This document shows positions 1-11,149 of a stretch of DNA of 64,000 nucleotides, in pieces; within the stretch, counting starts at the first letter, position 1, and every line of letters starts with the position of its first letter. The stretch is taken from positions 2,986,978-3,050,977 of the forward strand of contig NZ_OU015584.1 in NCBI RefSeq assembly GCF_907165195.1, written 5' to 3'. Position numbers and translations under genes: made by a program. The notes beneath the pieces were generated by a model. It made no database searches, was not told where the DNA came from, and worked only from the letters and a program-made list of their open reading frames with translations. This DNA is from Parvicella tangerina (GTDB lineage: Bacteria > Bacteroidota > Bacteroidia > Flavobacteriales_D > Parvicellaceae).

Positions 1-487
1 CTTTATTGTCCGTTAATGTAACAGCAGCTTCAATAAGTCTCCCGTAAATATCCTTTTCAGCACAATAATGACGATAAAAAGTGTTTAACGCATAGCGTTT
101 CCAATAACCGAGATCGGGCAGTTTATTCAGTGATATTCTCACCATTTCAATGGCTGGGGGAAGGTTGTTATAGACTTTCAGTTCAGCTAAGGTGGTCGTC
201 TTTTCTTTAACCCAAATCGTGTCTGATTCACTAATGGAAGAAGCGGGTAATTCAATTGATTCAATGCCAACTGCACTAATTCTAATCCTCAAGGTAGAAA
301 GATCATCTGATACGTTTAAACTGAACTGTCCATCTTCATTTGAAACACAACCTTTAGTACTACCAACAAGACCTATATTGGCAAAGGACAGAGGGAGGTT
401 AGTGGTGCGATTATAGATCAGCCCTTCAATCTGGGAAAATGGTGATAGCGCAATACTTGATAATATGTATAGAAGAAACACTCGCAT
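1..487 (-). CDS. Secreted protein with carboxypeptidase-like regulatory domain (partial)
   Basis: The reading frame starts at an ATG at 485-487 and stays open to base 2, so only the first 162 codons are in the window. I translated it by hand: it opens with a hydrophobic signal peptide (MRVFLLYILSSIALSPFSQ). About 75 residues of beta-rich sequence follow, with the pattern of the carboxypeptidase-D regulatory-like fold (LPLSFANIGLVGSTKGCVSNEDGQ, given here only as type: a conserved NEDGQF turn near residue 60). After that comes a helical segment with FYRHYCAEK. In Bacteroidota such domains sit at the N-terminus of outer-membrane or surface proteins. The role of the missing C-terminal part cannot be judged. 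It is separated from rpoC by a terminator, so it is probably transcribed on its own. Confidence 0.7.
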   Translation of the reverse strand, partial: MRVFLLYILSSIALSPFSQIEGLIYNRTTNLPLSFANIGLVGSTKGCVSNEDGQFSLNVSDDLSTLRIRISAVGIESIELPASSISESDTIWVKEKTTTLAELKVYNNLPPAIEMVRISLNKLPDLGYWKRYALNTFYRHYCAEKDIYGRLIEAAVTLTDNK

Positions 488-550
488 GCTACTTTAACGG
501 TATAAAGAACGGGAGGTTTCCATAAAAACAGGCAATGTACTAAAACAAAA

Positions 551-579
551 AGCCCTGACGCTCTTAAGAGGTCAGGGCT
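551..579 (-). terminator. Intrinsic terminator after rpoC
   Basis: A perfect 9-bp stem, AGCCCTGAC (551-559) with GTCAGGGCT (571-579), lies 20 bp past the rpoC stop. On the minus strand it is followed by TTTTTGTTTT, a classic intrinsic terminator. It closes the long ribosomal protein/RNA polymerase run. Confidence 0.9.
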
Positions 580-599
580 GTATATCACGTTAAAGAATC

Positions 600-3500
600 T
601 TATTTCATAGAGCCAACAGTCTCTTCTTCACCAACCAATCTTGCATACTCTTCTTTAGAGCCTACAGATAGGTTTTGGAATTCTCTGATTCCTGTTCCAG
701 CAGGGATCTTATGACCAACGATCACATTCTCCTTAAGACCAAGTAGATCATCCACCTTAGCTCCTACCGCAGCCTGGTTTAATACTTTAGTCGTTTCCTG
801 GAAGGAAGCAGCTGAGATAAAGCTATCCGTATGCAATGATGCTCTTGTAATACCTTGAAGTACTGGCTGAGCAGTTGCTAATACAGCGTCTCTCGCTTCA
901 ACTGTTTTCTTATCGTTTCTCTTAAGCAGTGAGTTTTCATCTCTTAACTTTCGCATTGAAATGATCTGACCAGCTTTCAAATTTTCAGAGTCACCTGGAT
1001 CAACAACCACTTTTTTACCCCAAAGTTCATCGTTCTCCTGAATGAATTCCCACTTATTCTCTTGAGCTTTCTCTAAGAATCTAGTGTCTCCTGGATCAAC
1101 GATAATTACTTTACGCATCATTTGTCTAACGATCACCTCAAAGTGCTTATCGTTAATCTTCACTCCTTGCAGACGGTATACTTCCTGAATTTCATTTACG
1201 ATGTACTCCTGAACCGCTGTAGGTCCTTTGATATTCAAGATATCTTTTGGAGTGATCGCTCCAGTAGAAAGCATCTGTCCAGCTTTGATGAAGTCATTTT
1301 CCTGTGCTAGGATATGTCTAGATAGCGGAATTAGGTACTTAGCCGTTTCCCCTGTTTTAGCCGTTACAATAACCTCTCTGTTACCTCTCTTGATCTTACC
1401 GTAAGTTACGATACCATCAATCTCTGATACAACAGCAGGGTTAGATGGGTTTCTAGCTTCAAACATCTCTGTTACTCTAGGAAGACCACCTGTAATATCT
1501 CCAGATTTACCAGCCTTTCTAGGAATCTTAACAACGATGTCACCAGCTGAAATCTTATCACCTTCTTTCACGGCAATGTGAGCGTCAACAGGCATGTTGT
1601 AAGACTTCAACTCCTCTCCTTTACTATCCACGATAGCAATGGTAGGAATCATCTTCTTATTTCTCGTTTCCTTGATCACTAATTCAGTAAATCCAGTCTG
1701 CTCATCCACTTCTTCACGATACGTCTCACCTTCAATCAGGTTGATAAATTTTACTTTACCTTCCACTTCAGACAAGATTACCGCATTATATGGATCCCAT
1801 TTACAAATTGGATCTCCTTTTTTGATCTTCTTATTATTCTTAGCAAAGAACTGAGCACCATAAGGAATGTTTGCCGTCATCAATGTTGCACCGCTGTCTG
1901 CATGAACAATTCTCATTTCAGCACCACGACCAATAACTACGTCTACTTTATTTCCTTCAGCATCCGTTTTAGTAACCGTTCTTAATTCGTCTACTTCAAG
2001 GATACCATTGTGCTTCGCCTTAATTTCTGATTCATCAGCAATGTTAGATGCCGTACCACCAACGTGGAATGTTCTCAACGTAAGCTGAGTACCTGGCTCA
2101 CCAATCGATTGTGCAGCAATTACACCGACAGCCTCTCCTTTCTGAACCATTTTACCAGAAGCAAGGTTACGTCCGTAACACTTCGCACAAACACCTCTTG
2201 TTTGCTCACAAGTAAGTACAGATCTGATCTCAACTTCTTCTAGTTCTGCATCTTCAACTGCTTTCGCTAATTCTTCGGTTATCTCAACACCTTCTTCAAC
2301 AATCACTTCCTCAGTCTCTGGGTGAATGATATCAAATAAAGCCACACGACCAAGAATTCTGTCGAATAACGACTCCACAATTTCATCGTCCTTCTTAAGT
2401 GCAGAAACTTTAAGACCTCTGAGTGTTCCACAATCCTCAATATTTACTACAACATCCTGAGCAACATCTACCAGTCTTCTTGTTAGGTAACCAGCATCTG
2501 CAGTCTTAAGTGCGGTATCGGCAAGACCTTTACGAGCACCGTGAGTAGAAATAAAGTAATCAAGGATCGTAAGACCTTCTTTAAAGTTAGACAGAATTGG
2601 ATTCTCAATAATGTCTTGACCTCCAGAAGTACCAGATTTCTGCGGCTTAGCCATCAGACCACGCATTCCAGACAGCTGACGAATCTGTTCTTTAGATCCC
2701 CTAGCTCCAGAGTCCATCATCATGTAAACTGAGTTAAACCCTTGCTGATCATTCTTCAATTTATCCATCAACGTGAACGTCAATCTTGAGTTCGTATGTG
2801 TCCAAATGTCAATAATCTGGTTGTAACGTTCGTTATTAGTGATTAGACCCATGTTATAGTTCATCTTCACTTCATCAACCTCTTCAATCGCTTTCTGGAT
2901 CAATCCTTCTTTTTCATCCGGAACCACAACATCAGCCAAGTTAAAGGATAAACCACCTTTAAATGCCATATAATACCCCATTTCCTTAATATCATCAAGG
3001 AACTGAGCTGTTGTAGCTACATCCGTCTCCTTCAAGATTCTACTAATGATAGATCTTAGCGACTTTTTAGTTAACAATTCATTGATGAATCCAACTTCAT
3101 TTGGAACATTCTCGTTAAAGAGTACCCTACCAGTTGTTGTTTCAACAATTCTTTGAATTGGTTCACCATCAACTACATCATTTACCTTAACCTTGATTGG
3201 AGCGTGAAGAGAAAGTTTCTTCTCATTGTAAGCGATGATCACCTCTTCTGCACTGTAAAAAGTCATTCCTTCTCCGTGGATAGGGAACTCTTTTGTATTT
3301 GTTCTAGGCTTTGTCATGTAGTAAAGTCCCAATACCATATCCTGAGAAGGTACCGTAATCGGTGCTCCGTTCGCAGGGTTCAGAATATTGTGCGATGCCA
3401 ACATCAACAATTGAGCTTCGAGAATTGCAGCATTACCTAATGGTAAGTGAACCGCCATCTGGTCACCATCGAAATCTGCGTTAAATGCAGTACACACTAA

Positions 3501-4904
3501 TGGGTGTAGCTGAATTGCCTTACCTTCAATAAGTTTAGGCTGGAAAGCCTGTATACCTAACCTGTGAAGCGTAGGAGCACGGTTCAACAGTACTGGATGT
3601 CCTTTCAATACATTCTCCAAGATATCCCAAACTACTGGCTCTTTCTTGTCAACAATCTTCTTAGCAGACTTCACTGTTTTCACGATACCTCTTTCGATCA
3701 TCTTTCTGATGATGAACGGTTTGTACAGCTCAGCCGCCATATCTTTTGGTAAACCACATTCATGTAATTTCAATGTTGGTCCAACAACAATTACCGAACG
3801 AGCAGAGTAATCCACACGTTTACCCAATAAGTTTTGACGGAAACGACCTTGCTTTCCTTTCAATGAATCAGAAAGTGATTTTAACGGTCTGTTTTTGTCC
3901 GTCTTAACAGCAGATGATTTTCTCGAGTTATCGAACAAAGAATCCACGGACTCTTGAAGCATACGCTTCTCGTTTCTCAAGATCACCTCTGGTGCTTTAA
4001 TTTCAATCAATCTCTTCAGACGGTTGTTTCTAATGATAACTCTTCTGTAAAGGTCATTCAAATCAGAAGTAGCAAATCTACCACCGTCTAATGGAACTAA
4101 TGGACGTAAGTCTGGAGGAATAACTGGAACAACTCTCACGATCATCCACTCTGGTCTGTTCTCAATCGTATCCTGAGCATCTCTAAAAGCTTCAATTACT
4201 TGAAGTCTCTTTAACGCCTCATTCTTTCTTTGTTGAGAAGTCTCTGTGTTTGCTTTATGTCTTAGAGCAAATGACTCTCCATCCAAGTCAATATTCTTCA
4301 ACGCATCATAGAGCGCTTCAGCTCCCATTTTTGCGATGAACTTGTTAGGATCTGAATCCTCTAAATACTGATTTTCTTTCGGAAGCGTATCCAAGATATC
4401 AAGGTACTCTTCCTCCGTTAAGAAATCAAACTTAGCTAGTTCTTCCCCATCCTCTTTTTTAGCAATACCCGGCTGAATTACCAAGTATCTTTCGTAATAG
4501 ATAATCTGGTCTAATTTCTTAGAAGGTAAACCTAATAAGTAACCAATTTTATTAGGTAACGATCTGAAATACCAAATGTGAGCAACGGGAACCACCAAGT
4601 TAATGTGTCCCATTCTTTCTCTACGAACCTTCTTCTCAGTAACCTCAACACCACATCTATCACATACGATACCTTTGTATCGAATTCTTTTATATTTTCC
4701 ACAGTGACACTCATAATCCTTTACAGGACCGAAAATTCTTTCACAGAATAGACCGTCTCTCTCAGGTTTATAAGTTCTGTAGTTAATAGTTTCAGGCTTT
4801 AACACCTCACCATTTGATCTAGACAAAATCTGCTCAGGCGAAGCCAAGCTAATGATGATTCTATTGAAACTACTGTCAACTTTTGATTCTTTTCTGAAAG
4901 CCAT
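600..4904 (-). CDS. rpoC: DNA-directed RNA polymerase subunit beta'
   Basis: The 1434-residue protein is full length for Bacteroidota RpoC. The N-terminal zinc site is present (C66, C68, C81, C84), as is the catalytic Mg2+ loop [10 protein letters not shown] at about residues 475-484 with its three aspartates. A second zinc site occurs in the [13 protein letters not shown] segment. Beta' forms the catalytic centre with beta and clamps template DNA. It follows rpoB by 53 bp, which contain a hairpin but no separate promoter that I could recognise, so the two are co-transcribed. The ATG start is at 4902-4904. Nothing in the catalytic motifs looks unusual. Confidence 0.98.
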   Translation of the reverse strand: MAFRKESKVDSSFNRIIISLASPEQILSRSNGEVLKPETINYRTYKPERDGLFCERIFGPVKDYECHCGKYKRIRYKGIVCDRCGVEVTEKKVRRERMGHINLVVPVAHIWYFRSLPNKIGYLLGLPSKKLDQIIYYERYLVIQPGIAKKEDGEELAKFDFLTEEEYLDILDTLPKENQYLEDSDPNKFIAKMGAEALYDALKNIDLDGESFALRHKANTETSQQRKNEALKRLQVIEAFRDAQDTIENRPEWMIVRVVPVIPPDLRPLVPLDGGRFATSDLNDLYRRVIIRNNRLKRLIEIKAPEVILRNEKRMLQESVDSLFDNSRKSSAVKTDKNRPLKSLSDSLKGKQGRFRQNLLGKRVDYSARSVIVVGPTLKLHECGLPKDMAAELYKPFIIRKMIERGIVKTVKSAKKIVDKKEPVVWDILENVLKGHPVLLNRAPTLHRLGIQAFQPKLIEGKAIQLHPLVCTAFNADFDGDQMAVHLPLGNAAILEAQLLMLASHNILNPANGAPITVPSQDMVLGLYYMTKPRTNTKEFPIHGEGMTFYSAEEVIIAYNEKKLSLHAPIKVKVNDVVDGEPIQRIVETTTGRVLFNENVPNEVGFINELLTKKSLRSIISRILKETDVATTAQFLDDIKEMGYYMAFKGGLSFNLADVVVPDEKEGLIQKAIEEVDEVKMNYNMGLITNNERYNQIIDIWTHTNSRLTFTLMDKLKNDQQGFNSVYMMMDSGARGSKEQIRQLSGMRGLMAKPQKSGTSGGQDIIENPILSNFKEGLTILDYFISTHGARKGLADTALKTADAGYLTRRLVDVAQDVVVNIEDCGTLRGLKVSALKKDDEIVESLFDRILGRVALFDIIHPETEEVIVEEGVEITEELAKAVEDAELEEVEIRSVLTCEQTRGVCAKCYGRNLASGKMVQKGEAVGVIAAQSIGEPGTQLTLRTFHVGGTASNIADESEIKAKHNGILEVDELRTVTKTDAEGNKVDVVIGRGAEMRIVHADSGATLMTANIPYGAQFFAKNNKKIKKGDPICKWDPYNAVILSEVEGKVKFINLIEGETYREEVDEQTGFTELVIKETRNKKMIPTIAIVDSKGEELKSYNMPVDAHIAVKEGDKISAGDIVVKIPRKAGKSGDITGGLPRVTEMFEARNPSNPAVVSEIDGIVTYGKIKRGNREVIVTAKTGETAKYLIPLSRHILAQENDFIKAGQMLSTGAITPKDILNIKGPTAVQEYIVNEIQEVYRLQGVKINDKHFEVIVRQMMRKVIIVDPGDTRFLEKAQENKWEFIQENDELWGKKVVVDPGDSENLKAGQIISMRKLRDENSLLKRNDKKTVEARDAVLATAQPVLQGITRASLHTDSFISAASFQETTKVLNQAAVGAKVDDLLGLKENVIVGHKIPAGTGIREFQNLSVGSKEEYARLVGEEETVGSMK

Positions 4905-4930
4905 AAGTTCTTTTTATTTAAGTTAAGGTT

Positions 4931-4950
4931 AGCCCCGAAAATTCGGGGCT
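4931..4950 (-). other. Hairpin between rpoB and rpoC
   Basis: An 8-bp GC-rich stem (AGCCCCGA, loop AAAT, TCGGGGCT) fills the short rpoB-rpoC gap. No T-tract follows it on the minus strand, so it is more likely an intercistronic stability or processing element than a terminator. Confidence 0.6.
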
Positions 4951-4957
4951 AGCTCCC

Positions 4958-7900
4958 TTATTTATCTAATGTAATGTTAAGTCCTAAACCACTCAATTCG
5001 TTCAACAATACGTTGAAGGATTCTGGAATTCCAGGTGTTGGTAAATTCTTACCTTTCACAATCGATTCGTATGTTTTCGCTCTACCGATAACATCATCCG
5101 ATTTAACCGTTAGAATTTCCTGAAGGATATTAGATGCTCCAAATGCTTCAAGCGCCCAAACCTCCATTTCACCAAAACGCTGACCACCAAACTGAGCCTT
5201 ACCACCAAGTGGTTGTTGTGTAATCAACGAGTAAGGACCAATAGAACGAGCATGCATTTTGTCATCCACCATGTGGCTTAGTTTAATCATATAAATGATA
5301 CCCACTGTAGCCGGTTGATCGAATCTTTCACCTGTTCCTCCATCATAGAGATATGTTCTACCATATCTAGGCACACCTGCTTCATCTGTATACTTGTTGA
5401 TCTCATCCATCGATGCTCCATCAAAGATTGGAGTAGCGAACTTCTTACCAAGTTTCTCTCCAGCCCATCCAAGCACCGTTTCATAGATCTGACCAAGGTT
5501 CATACGAGATGGTACACCAAGTGGGTTAAGAACGATATCCACTGGTGTTCCGTCTTCAAGGAAAGGCATATCCTCTTTACGAACAATTCTCGCAATGATA
5601 CCCTTGTTTCCGTGACGTCCTGCCATCTTATCTCCCACTTTCAGTTTACGCTTTTTCGCCAAATAAACTTTAGCCAATTGCATAATACCATTTGGTAACT
5701 CATCACCCACAGAAATCTGGAACTTCTTACGCTTAAAGCTTCCCATTACATCAGTAGCTTTAAGGTTGTAGTTGTGAAGAGTTGTTTCAATCATCTCGTT
5801 CACTTTATCGTCAGTCGTCCAGTTCTTAGGGTTAATGTGCAAGAACTCGATATCTTTAAGTGTCTTCTCAGTGAATTTCACACCTTTTTTGATCACTTCC
5901 TCTTTGAAGTTATTGAATACACCTTGACATTTCTTGTCCCCAATTATTTTCAAAAGTTTCTCGATCAACACACCTTTCAGTGAAGCCAACTCCTTGTCCA
6001 TTTCAGCATCAATTTGCTCTAGCAATGGTTTATCAGCAGCCTTCGACTTTCTGTCTTTAATCGCTTTTGAGAATAATTTCTTGTTAATAACAACTCCGCT
6101 TGTCGATGGAGATACTTTCAATGAAGCATCTTTCACATCTCCAGCCTTGTCACCAAAGATTGCTCTAAGAAGCTTTTCTTCTGGTGAAGGATCGCTCTCA
6201 CCTTTCGGAGTGATCTTACCTATCAAGATATCTCCAGGTCTAACTTCTGCACCGATCCTGATGATACCGTTCTCATCCAAGTCTTTCGTTGCATCCTCAC
6301 TTACGTTTGGAATATCAGAAGTTAATTCCTCAAGACCTCTTTTTGTATCCCTAACCTCTAGTGAGTACTCATCGATGTGAATTGACGTAAACACGTCTTC
6401 ACTAACTACTCTTTCAGAAATTACGATCGCATCCTCAAAGTTATAACCTTTCCAAGGCATGAAGGCAACCTTCATATTTTGTCCAAGAGCCAATTCACCA
6501 TTTTGTGTTCCGTACCCCTCTACAAGCACATCTCCTTTCTTCACTTTCTGACCTTTCTTAACAATAGGCTTCAAGTTAATTGATGTACCCTGGTTAGTTT
6601 TTCTATACTTGATCAAGTTGTACACTTTCACTTCATCTTCAAACCTAACGATCTTCTCCTCTTCAGAAAGGTTATATCTTACGTGAATTTCCATCGAATC
6701 CACATAAACAATTTCCCCATCCAATTCAGCATGGATCAATACTCTTGAATCCTTAGCAATCAATTTTTCGATTCCAGTACCAACAATAGGAGAGTTTGGT
6801 CTCAATAATGGAACTGCCTGACGCTGCATGTTAGATCCCATCAGTGCACGGTTCGCATCATCATTCTCCAAGAATGGGATACAAGATGCCGCAATCGATG
6901 CAATCTGGTTAGCACCAACATCCATTAAATCAACTTCTTCTGGAGAGACGATTGGGAAGTCACCCACCAAACGAGAAATAACTCTATCGTTTACGAACTT
7001 ACCTTTATCATCAATCGCAGCTGTTGACTGAGCAATTCTCTTATCATCTTCCTCTTCAGCAGATAGGTAAATTGGTTGACCTTTAATATCTACTTTTCCT
7101 TTCTCAACATTTCTATATGGCGTCTCAATGAAACCAAGTCTATTAACTTTTGCATAAACACTCAAAGAAGAGATCAAACCAATGTTTGGTCCTTCAGGAG
7201 TTTCAATCGTACAAAGTCTTCCGTAGTGCGTGTAGTGAACATCACGAACCTCAAATCCTGCTCTTTCTCTGGAAAGACCTCCAGGTCCAAGTGCTGATAA
7301 TCTTCTCTTGTGAGTCACCTCAGAAAGTGGATTCGTTTGATCCATGAACTGAGATAGCTGGTTCGTTCCGAAGAAAGAGTTAATCACAGAAGACAGTGTC
7401 TTTGCATTGATCAGATCAATTGGAGTAAAGACTTCATTATCTCTAACGTTCATTCTTTCTCTAATTGTTCTTGCCATTCTTGCAAGACCTACACCAAATT
7501 GCGTGTGCAATTGCTCTCCAACCGTTCTTACACGTCTGTTTGACAGGTGATCAATATCATCCACATCTGTCTTAGAGTTAACTAACTCGATCAAGTACTT
7601 AACAATCGAAATAATATCATTCTTTGTTAATACTCTTTGGTCGTATGACTCTTCAAGTTTAAGTTTCTTGTTAATTCTATATCTACCCACCTCTCCGAGA
7701 TCATATCTCTGCTCCGAGAAGAATAATTTATCGATAACACCTCGTGCTGTATCCTCATCTGGCGGCTCCGCATTTCTTAACAAGCGGTAGATGAATTCAA
7801 CAGCTTCTTTTTCAGAGTTCGAAGTATCCTTCTGAAGTGTGTTGTAGATAATCGCAAAATCAGCTGAGTTAACATCTTCTTTATGAAGAATAATTTCTTT

Positions 7901-8773
7901 AACTCCTGATTCCAAGATCAGTTCCAAGTGCTCCTTCTCGATAACCGTTTCACGATCTATCAACACTTCATTTCTTTCAATAGATACTACTTCTCCAGTA
8001 TCTTCATCAACGAAATCTTCTACCCATGTTTTTAACACACGAGCAGCCAATTTACGTCCAACGGCTTTTTTGATTCCCGTTTTTGTCACCTTCATTTGAT
8101 CAGCAAGATCAAACAAGTCTAAAATATCTTTATCACTTTCGAAACCAATCGCTCTAAACAATGTGGTAACCGGAAGCTTTTTCTTTCTATCGATGTAAGC
8201 ATACATTACGCTATTGATATCCGTAGCGAACTCAATCCAAGAGCCTTTGAAAGGAATTACTCTTGCAGAGTATAGCTTTGTACCATTAGCGTGACGACTT
8301 TGACCAAAGAATACACCAGGCGATCTGTGTAACTGTGAAACGATTACTCGTTCTGCACCATTAATTACAAAAGAACCTCTTGGAGTCATGTACGGAATTG
8401 TACCTAAGTAAACTTCCTGTACAATGGTTTCAAAATCTTCGTGTTCAGGATCTGTACAGTAAAGCTTCAAAACAGCTTTTAACGGTACAGAGTAGGTTAA
8501 CCCTCTTTCAACACACTCATCAATGGTATATCTTGGTGGATCAACGAAATAATCAAGAAACTCCAGTACGAACTGGTTTCTTGTATCTGTTATGGGAAAG
8601 TTCTCAGAGAACACTTTAAACAGTCCCTCGTTTTGTCTATTTTCTGGAGTTGTTTCTAACTGAAAAAATTCCTGGAAAGACTTTAGTTGTATTTCCAGAA
8701 AATCTGGATAAGGGAAGCTATGCTTACTAGAAGCGAAGTTTACCCTTTCTGTTGAAATGTTAGTTGTTGCCAA
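4958..8773 (-). CDS. rpoB: DNA-directed RNA polymerase subunit beta
   Basis: The 1271-residue protein is full length. The rifampicin cluster I region ([20 protein letters not shown], about residues 471-490, then LSALGPGG) has the sensitive residues corresponding to E. coli D516, H526 and S531. Just downstream the near-universal CPIETPEG motif reads CTIETPEG: residue 522, equivalent to E. coli P560, is Thr (ACG codon at 7208-7210). The start codon is TTG (complement of 8771-8773). An in-frame stop lies seven codons upstream, there is no ATG between, and no Met occurs before the conserved [15 protein letters not shown] segment. A structured 168-bp leader separates it from rplL. It is co-transcribed with rpoC. 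Confidence 0.97.
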   Translation of the reverse strand: MATTNISTERVNFASSKHSFPYPDFLEIQLKSFQEFFQLETTPENRQNEGLFKVFSENFPITDTRNQFVLEFLDYFVDPPRYTIDECVERGLTYSVPLKAVLKLYCTDPEHEDFETIVQEVYLGTIPYMTPRGSFVINGAERVIVSQLHRSPGVFFGQSRHANGTKLYSARVIPFKGSWIEFATDINSVMYAYIDRKKKLPVTTLFRAIGFESDKDILDLFDLADQMKVTKTGIKKAVGRKLAARVLKTWVEDFVDEDTGEVVSIERNEVLIDRETVIEKEHLELILESGVKEIILHKEDVNSADFAIIYNTLQKDTSNSEKEAVEFIYRLLRNAEPPDEDTARGVIDKLFFSEQRYDLGEVGRYRINKKLKLEESYDQRVLTKNDIISIVKYLIELVNSKTDVDDIDHLSNRRVRTVGEQLHTQFGVGLARMARTIRERMNVRDNEVFTPIDLINAKTLSSVINSFFGTNQLSQFMDQTNPLSEVTHKRRLSALGPGGLSRERAGFEVRDVHYTHYGRLCTIETPEGPNIGLISSLSVYAKVNRLGFIETPYRNVEKGKVDIKGQPIYLSAEEEDDKRIAQSTAAIDDKGKFVNDRVISRLVGDFPIVSPEEVDLMDVGANQIASIAASCIPFLENDDANRALMGSNMQRQAVPLLRPNSPIVGTGIEKLIAKDSRVLIHAELDGEIVYVDSMEIHVRYNLSEEEKIVRFEDEVKVYNLIKYRKTNQGTSINLKPIVKKGQKVKKGDVLVEGYGTQNGELALGQNMKVAFMPWKGYNFEDAIVISERVVSEDVFTSIHIDEYSLEVRDTKRGLEELTSDIPNVSEDATKDLDENGIIRIGAEVRPGDILIGKITPKGESDPSPEEKLLRAIFGDKAGDVKDASLKVSPSTSGVVINKKLFSKAIKDRKSKAADKPLLEQIDAEMDKELASLKGVLIEKLLKIIGDKKCQGVFNNFKEEVIKKGVKFTEKTLKDIEFLHINPKNWTTDDKVNEMIETTLHNYNLKATDVMGSFKRKKFQISVGDELPNGIMQLAKVYLAKKRKLKVGDKMAGRHGNKGIIARIVRKEDMPFLEDGTPVDIVLNPLGVPSRMNLGQIYETVLGWAGEKLGKKFATPIFDGASMDEINKYTDEAGVPRYGRTYLYDGGTGERFDQPATVGIIYMIKLSHMVDDKMHARSIGPYSLITQQPLGGKAQFGGQRFGEMEVWALEAFGASNILQEILTVKSDDVIGRAKTYESIVKGKNLPTPGIPESFNVLLNELSGLGLNITLDK

Positions 8774-8819
8774 GGCTAAAAATGTTTTTGTTTAACAATT
8801 TTGCTCTTTTTTAATTTAG

Positions 8820-8921
8820 AGAACACTGGAGCGGTGTGTTCTAAGAAGGTAGTTTCTAAAAACTACAAATGGTTTAGACGAATCCTGCTTCCGATTTCTC
8901 GGAAGCAAGGATGTCTAAACC
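8820..8921 (-). promoter_or_regulatory. Structured rplL-rpoB leader with three hairpins
   Basis: In transcription order, minus strand, there are three hairpins. The first is a long one at 8921-8871: GGTTTAGAC pairs with GTCTAAACC, then an imperfect AGGAT/ATCCT section, then GCTTCCGA with TCGGAAGC closed by a GAAA tetraloop. The second is a 7-bp hairpin at 8866-8849 (GTAGTTT with AAACTAC). The third is a 7-bp hairpin at 8842-8820 (AGAACAC with GTGTTCT). None has a U-tract. In E. coli the equivalent gap holds an attenuator and an RNase III site, so a role in setting rpoBC output relative to rplJL is plausible. The function here is inferred. Confidence 0.65.
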
Positions 8922-8941
8922 TAATAGAATAAGTAATCTTA

Positions 8942-9319
8942 TTACTTAAGCTCTACTTCAGCACCAGCCTCTTCAAGTGCTTTCTTCAAGCCTTCAGCTT
9001 CGTCTTTAGCAACACCTTCCTTAACTGGAGAAGGAGCGCTATCAACTAGATCTTTTGCTTCTTTAAGACCAAGACCAGTTTGCTCTTTAACAGCCTTAAC
9101 TACTGCCAATTTAGCTGAACCAGCTGACTTAAGAATTACATCAAACTCTGTTTTTTCTTCAGCAGCTTCACCACCACCAGCAGCAGCGCCACCAGCAACA
9201 GCTACTGCAGCAGCAGCAGGTTCGATTCCGTATTCTTCTTTAAGAACTTCTGCAAGTTCATTTACTTCTTTTACAGTTAAGTTTACTAACTCTTCTGCTA
9301 AAGCTTTAATATCCGCCAT
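8942..9319 (-). CDS. rplL: 50S ribosomal protein L7/L12
   Basis: This 125-residue stalk protein has an N-terminal dimerisation helix pair, an Ala/Gly-rich hinge (about residues 34-52) and the conserved C-terminal factor-binding domain (KTEFDVIL to the LKEAKDLVD helix). Its dimers attach to L10 and recruit EF-Tu, EF-G and IF2 to the ribosome. It sits 57 bp after rplJ, as is usual, and upstream of the hairpin-rich rpoB leader. Confidence 0.98.
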   Translation of the reverse strand: MADIKALAEELVNLTVKEVNELAEVLKEEYGIEPAAAAVAVAGGAAAGGGEAAEEKTEFDVILKSAGSAKLAVVKAVKEQTGLGLKEAKDLVDSAPSPVKEGVAKDEAEGLKKALEEAGAEVELK

Positions 9320-9376
9320 TTTGTTTTGTTTTTATTTTAAGTTCTAAAACTTATTAAATTCTACAATAAATAATTA

Positions 9377-9901
9377 TTAATTTTCTCTTTCCGATAATGT
9401 TTTAACTAAACCTGCAATTGTGCTTCCACCGGATTTAAGTGCAGAAACAACATTCTTCGCAGGCGATTGAAGCAACGTAACAATCTCTCCAAGTAATTCT
9501 TCTTTAGATTTAATGTTACTTAATGCCTCAAGTTGGTCATCTCCAATATAGATCGACTCATCAATATAGGCTGCCTTTAAAATTGGTCTATCGCTCTTTT
9601 TTCTGAACTCTTTGATCAATTTTGCTGGCGCATTACCTACCTCAGCGATCATAATTGCAGTTGGCCCTGCCAAAACACTGTACATTTCGGAATAGTCCTT
9701 GCCTTCGATTTTTTCCATCGCTTTCTGTAGTAATTTATTCTTTACTACGGTCATCTGGATGTTTTTATTGAAGCATTGTCTTCTCAGGTTACTTGTATTA
9801 GAAGCATCCATTGAAGAGGCATCTGCTAGATAAAAAACATTCGCATCAGATAACGTTTCCGCGATAGCATCTATGGCTTGTTGTTTTTCTACTCTGTTCA
9901 T
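9377..9901 (-). CDS. rplJ: 50S ribosomal protein L10
   Basis: At 174 residues this is the normal length for L10, the base of the ribosomal stalk that carries L7/L12 dimers on its C-terminal helix. The N-terminal ribosome-binding domain shows the usual VVKNKLLQKAM helix and LAGPTAI strand. Only 19 bp separate it from rplA, too short for the folded L10 leader seen in E. coli. If L10 autoregulation exists here, its target must lie elsewhere. It is co-transcribed with rplA and rplL. Confidence 0.97.
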   Translation of the reverse strand: MNRVEKQQAIDAIAETLSDANVFYLADASSMDASNTSNLRRQCFNKNIQMTVVKNKLLQKAMEKIEGKDYSEMYSVLAGPTAIMIAEVGNAPAKLIKEFRKKSDRPILKAAYIDESIYIGDDQLEALSNIKSKEELLGEIVTLLQSPAKNVVSALKSGGSTIAGLVKTLSEREN

Positions 9902-9920
9902 GTTTTCGTTTTTTTGAAGA

Positions 9921-10613
9921 TTATGCCGTTAGTGATTTCGTATCCACTTTCACCCCTGGGCTCATGGTACTTGAAAGCGTAACGCTTTGCATGTATGTAC
10001 CCTTTGCCGAAGAAGGCTTCATTTTAAGGATTGTAGAAATCAGTTCACTAGCATTCTCTGCAAGTTTTTCTGATTCGAAAGACGCTTTTCCAATCGCTGC
10101 ATGAACAATACCGTATTTATCAACTTTAAAGTCGATCTTTCCGGCCTTCACATCTGTAACTGCTTGTCCGATATTCATAGTTACCGTTCCTGTTTTAGGG
10201 TTAGGCATTAATCCTCTTGGTCCTAAAATTCGACCGAGAGCACCTACTTTACCCATTACAGAAGGCATTGTGATGATGACATCTACGTCTGTCCAACCAC
10301 CTTTAATTTTAGTGATGAACTCATCCAATCCTACGAAATCAGCACCAGCCTCTTGCGCTTCTGCTTCTTTGTCAGGGGTACACAAAACCAATACTTTAAC
10401 ATCCTTACCTGTTCCGTGAGGAAGAGATACCGTACCTCTAACCATTTGGTTAGCTTTACGTGGGTCTACTCCTAATCTAATAGCTAGATCAACAGTAGAG
10501 TCAAAGTTGGTTGATGTAATATCCTTGACAATTTTTGAAGCTTCCGCTAAAGAGTAATGTTGTTCAGCATTGAATTTTTCTTCAGCTTCTTTCCTCTTTT
10601 TTGTTAGTGCCAT
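9921..10613 (-). CDS. rplA: 50S ribosomal protein L1
   Basis: This 230-residue L1 binds 23S rRNA at the mobile L1 stalk, which helps move deacylated tRNA out of the E site. The conserved [15 protein letters not shown] segment is present around residues 130-146, as are the N-terminal [18 protein letters not shown] and the GKDVKVLV strand. It follows rplK by 23 bp. L1 represses its own operon in many bacteria; I did not recognise an L1-like site in the rplK leader. Confidence 0.98.
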   Translation of the reverse strand: MALTKKRKEAEEKFNAEQHYSLAEASKIVKDITSTNFDSTVDLAIRLGVDPRKANQMVRGTVSLPHGTGKDVKVLVLCTPDKEAEAQEAGADFVGLDEFITKIKGGWTDVDVIITMPSVMGKVGALGRILGPRGLMPNPKTGTVTMNIGQAVTDVKAGKIDFKVDKYGIVHAAIGKASFESEKLAENASELISTILKMKPSSAKGTYMQSVTLSSTMSPGVKVDTKSLTA

Positions 10614-10636
10614 AATTTTTCCGTTAATTCAGATTA

Positions 10637-11077
10637 TTACGCCCAAGGCGCAGTACCTTTAACTGTTAATCCCATGCTTCTCGCTGTTCCAGCAATCATT
10701 TTCATTGCTGACTCAGGTGTGAAACAATTCAAGTCTTGCATTTTATCATCTGCAATCGCACGAACCTGCTCCCAGGTCACTGAACCAACTTTTTTCTTGT
10801 TGGATTCAGGAGAACCTTTCTTAAGCTTAGCCGCCTCCATTAACTGCACAGCTGCAGGTGGAGTTTTGATCACAAAATCAAATGACTTGTCAGTGTAAAC
10901 AGTGATAACAACAGGTAAAACTTTCCCAGCCTTATCTTGGGTTCTTGCATTAAACTGCTTACAGAACTCCATGATATTAACTCCTTTAGCACCTAATGCA
11001 GGTCCTACAGGTGGCGAAGGGTTAGCAGCACCGCCTCGTACTTGAAGCTTTAATAATCCACTTACTTCTTTTGCCAT
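10637..11077 (-). CDS. rplK: 50S ribosomal protein L11
   Basis: The 146-residue protein has the proline-rich N-terminal linker ([15 protein letters not shown]) that forms part of the thiostrepton and RelA-sensing region, and a C-terminal RNA-binding domain ending [20 protein letters not shown]. With 23S rRNA it forms the GTPase-associated centre. It starts 72 bp after nusG and leads the rplKAJL block. Confidence 0.98.
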   Translation of the reverse strand: MAKEVSGLLKLQVRGGAANPSPPVGPALGAKGVNIMEFCKQFNARTQDKAGKVLPVVITVYTDKSFDFVIKTPPAAVQLMEAAKLKKGSPESNKKKVGSVTWEQVRAIADDKMQDLNCFTPESAMKMIAGTARSMGLTVKGTAPWA

Positions 11078-11149
11078 TGTTATTATTTATTTTTAGTTAT
11101 GTAATCTACTCGCGGGAAGCTTTAATCGCTTTGGACTACAATATGTTTA

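Noticed and set aside
3153-3440. Long open frames antisense to rpoC, rpoB, parC and others
   Set aside because: They are low-complexity shadows of strongly conserved genes and have no start context or family resemblance.
11078-11149. L1-binding leader before rplK
   Set aside because: I looked for a stem resembling the 23S L1 site and could not see a convincing one by eye.
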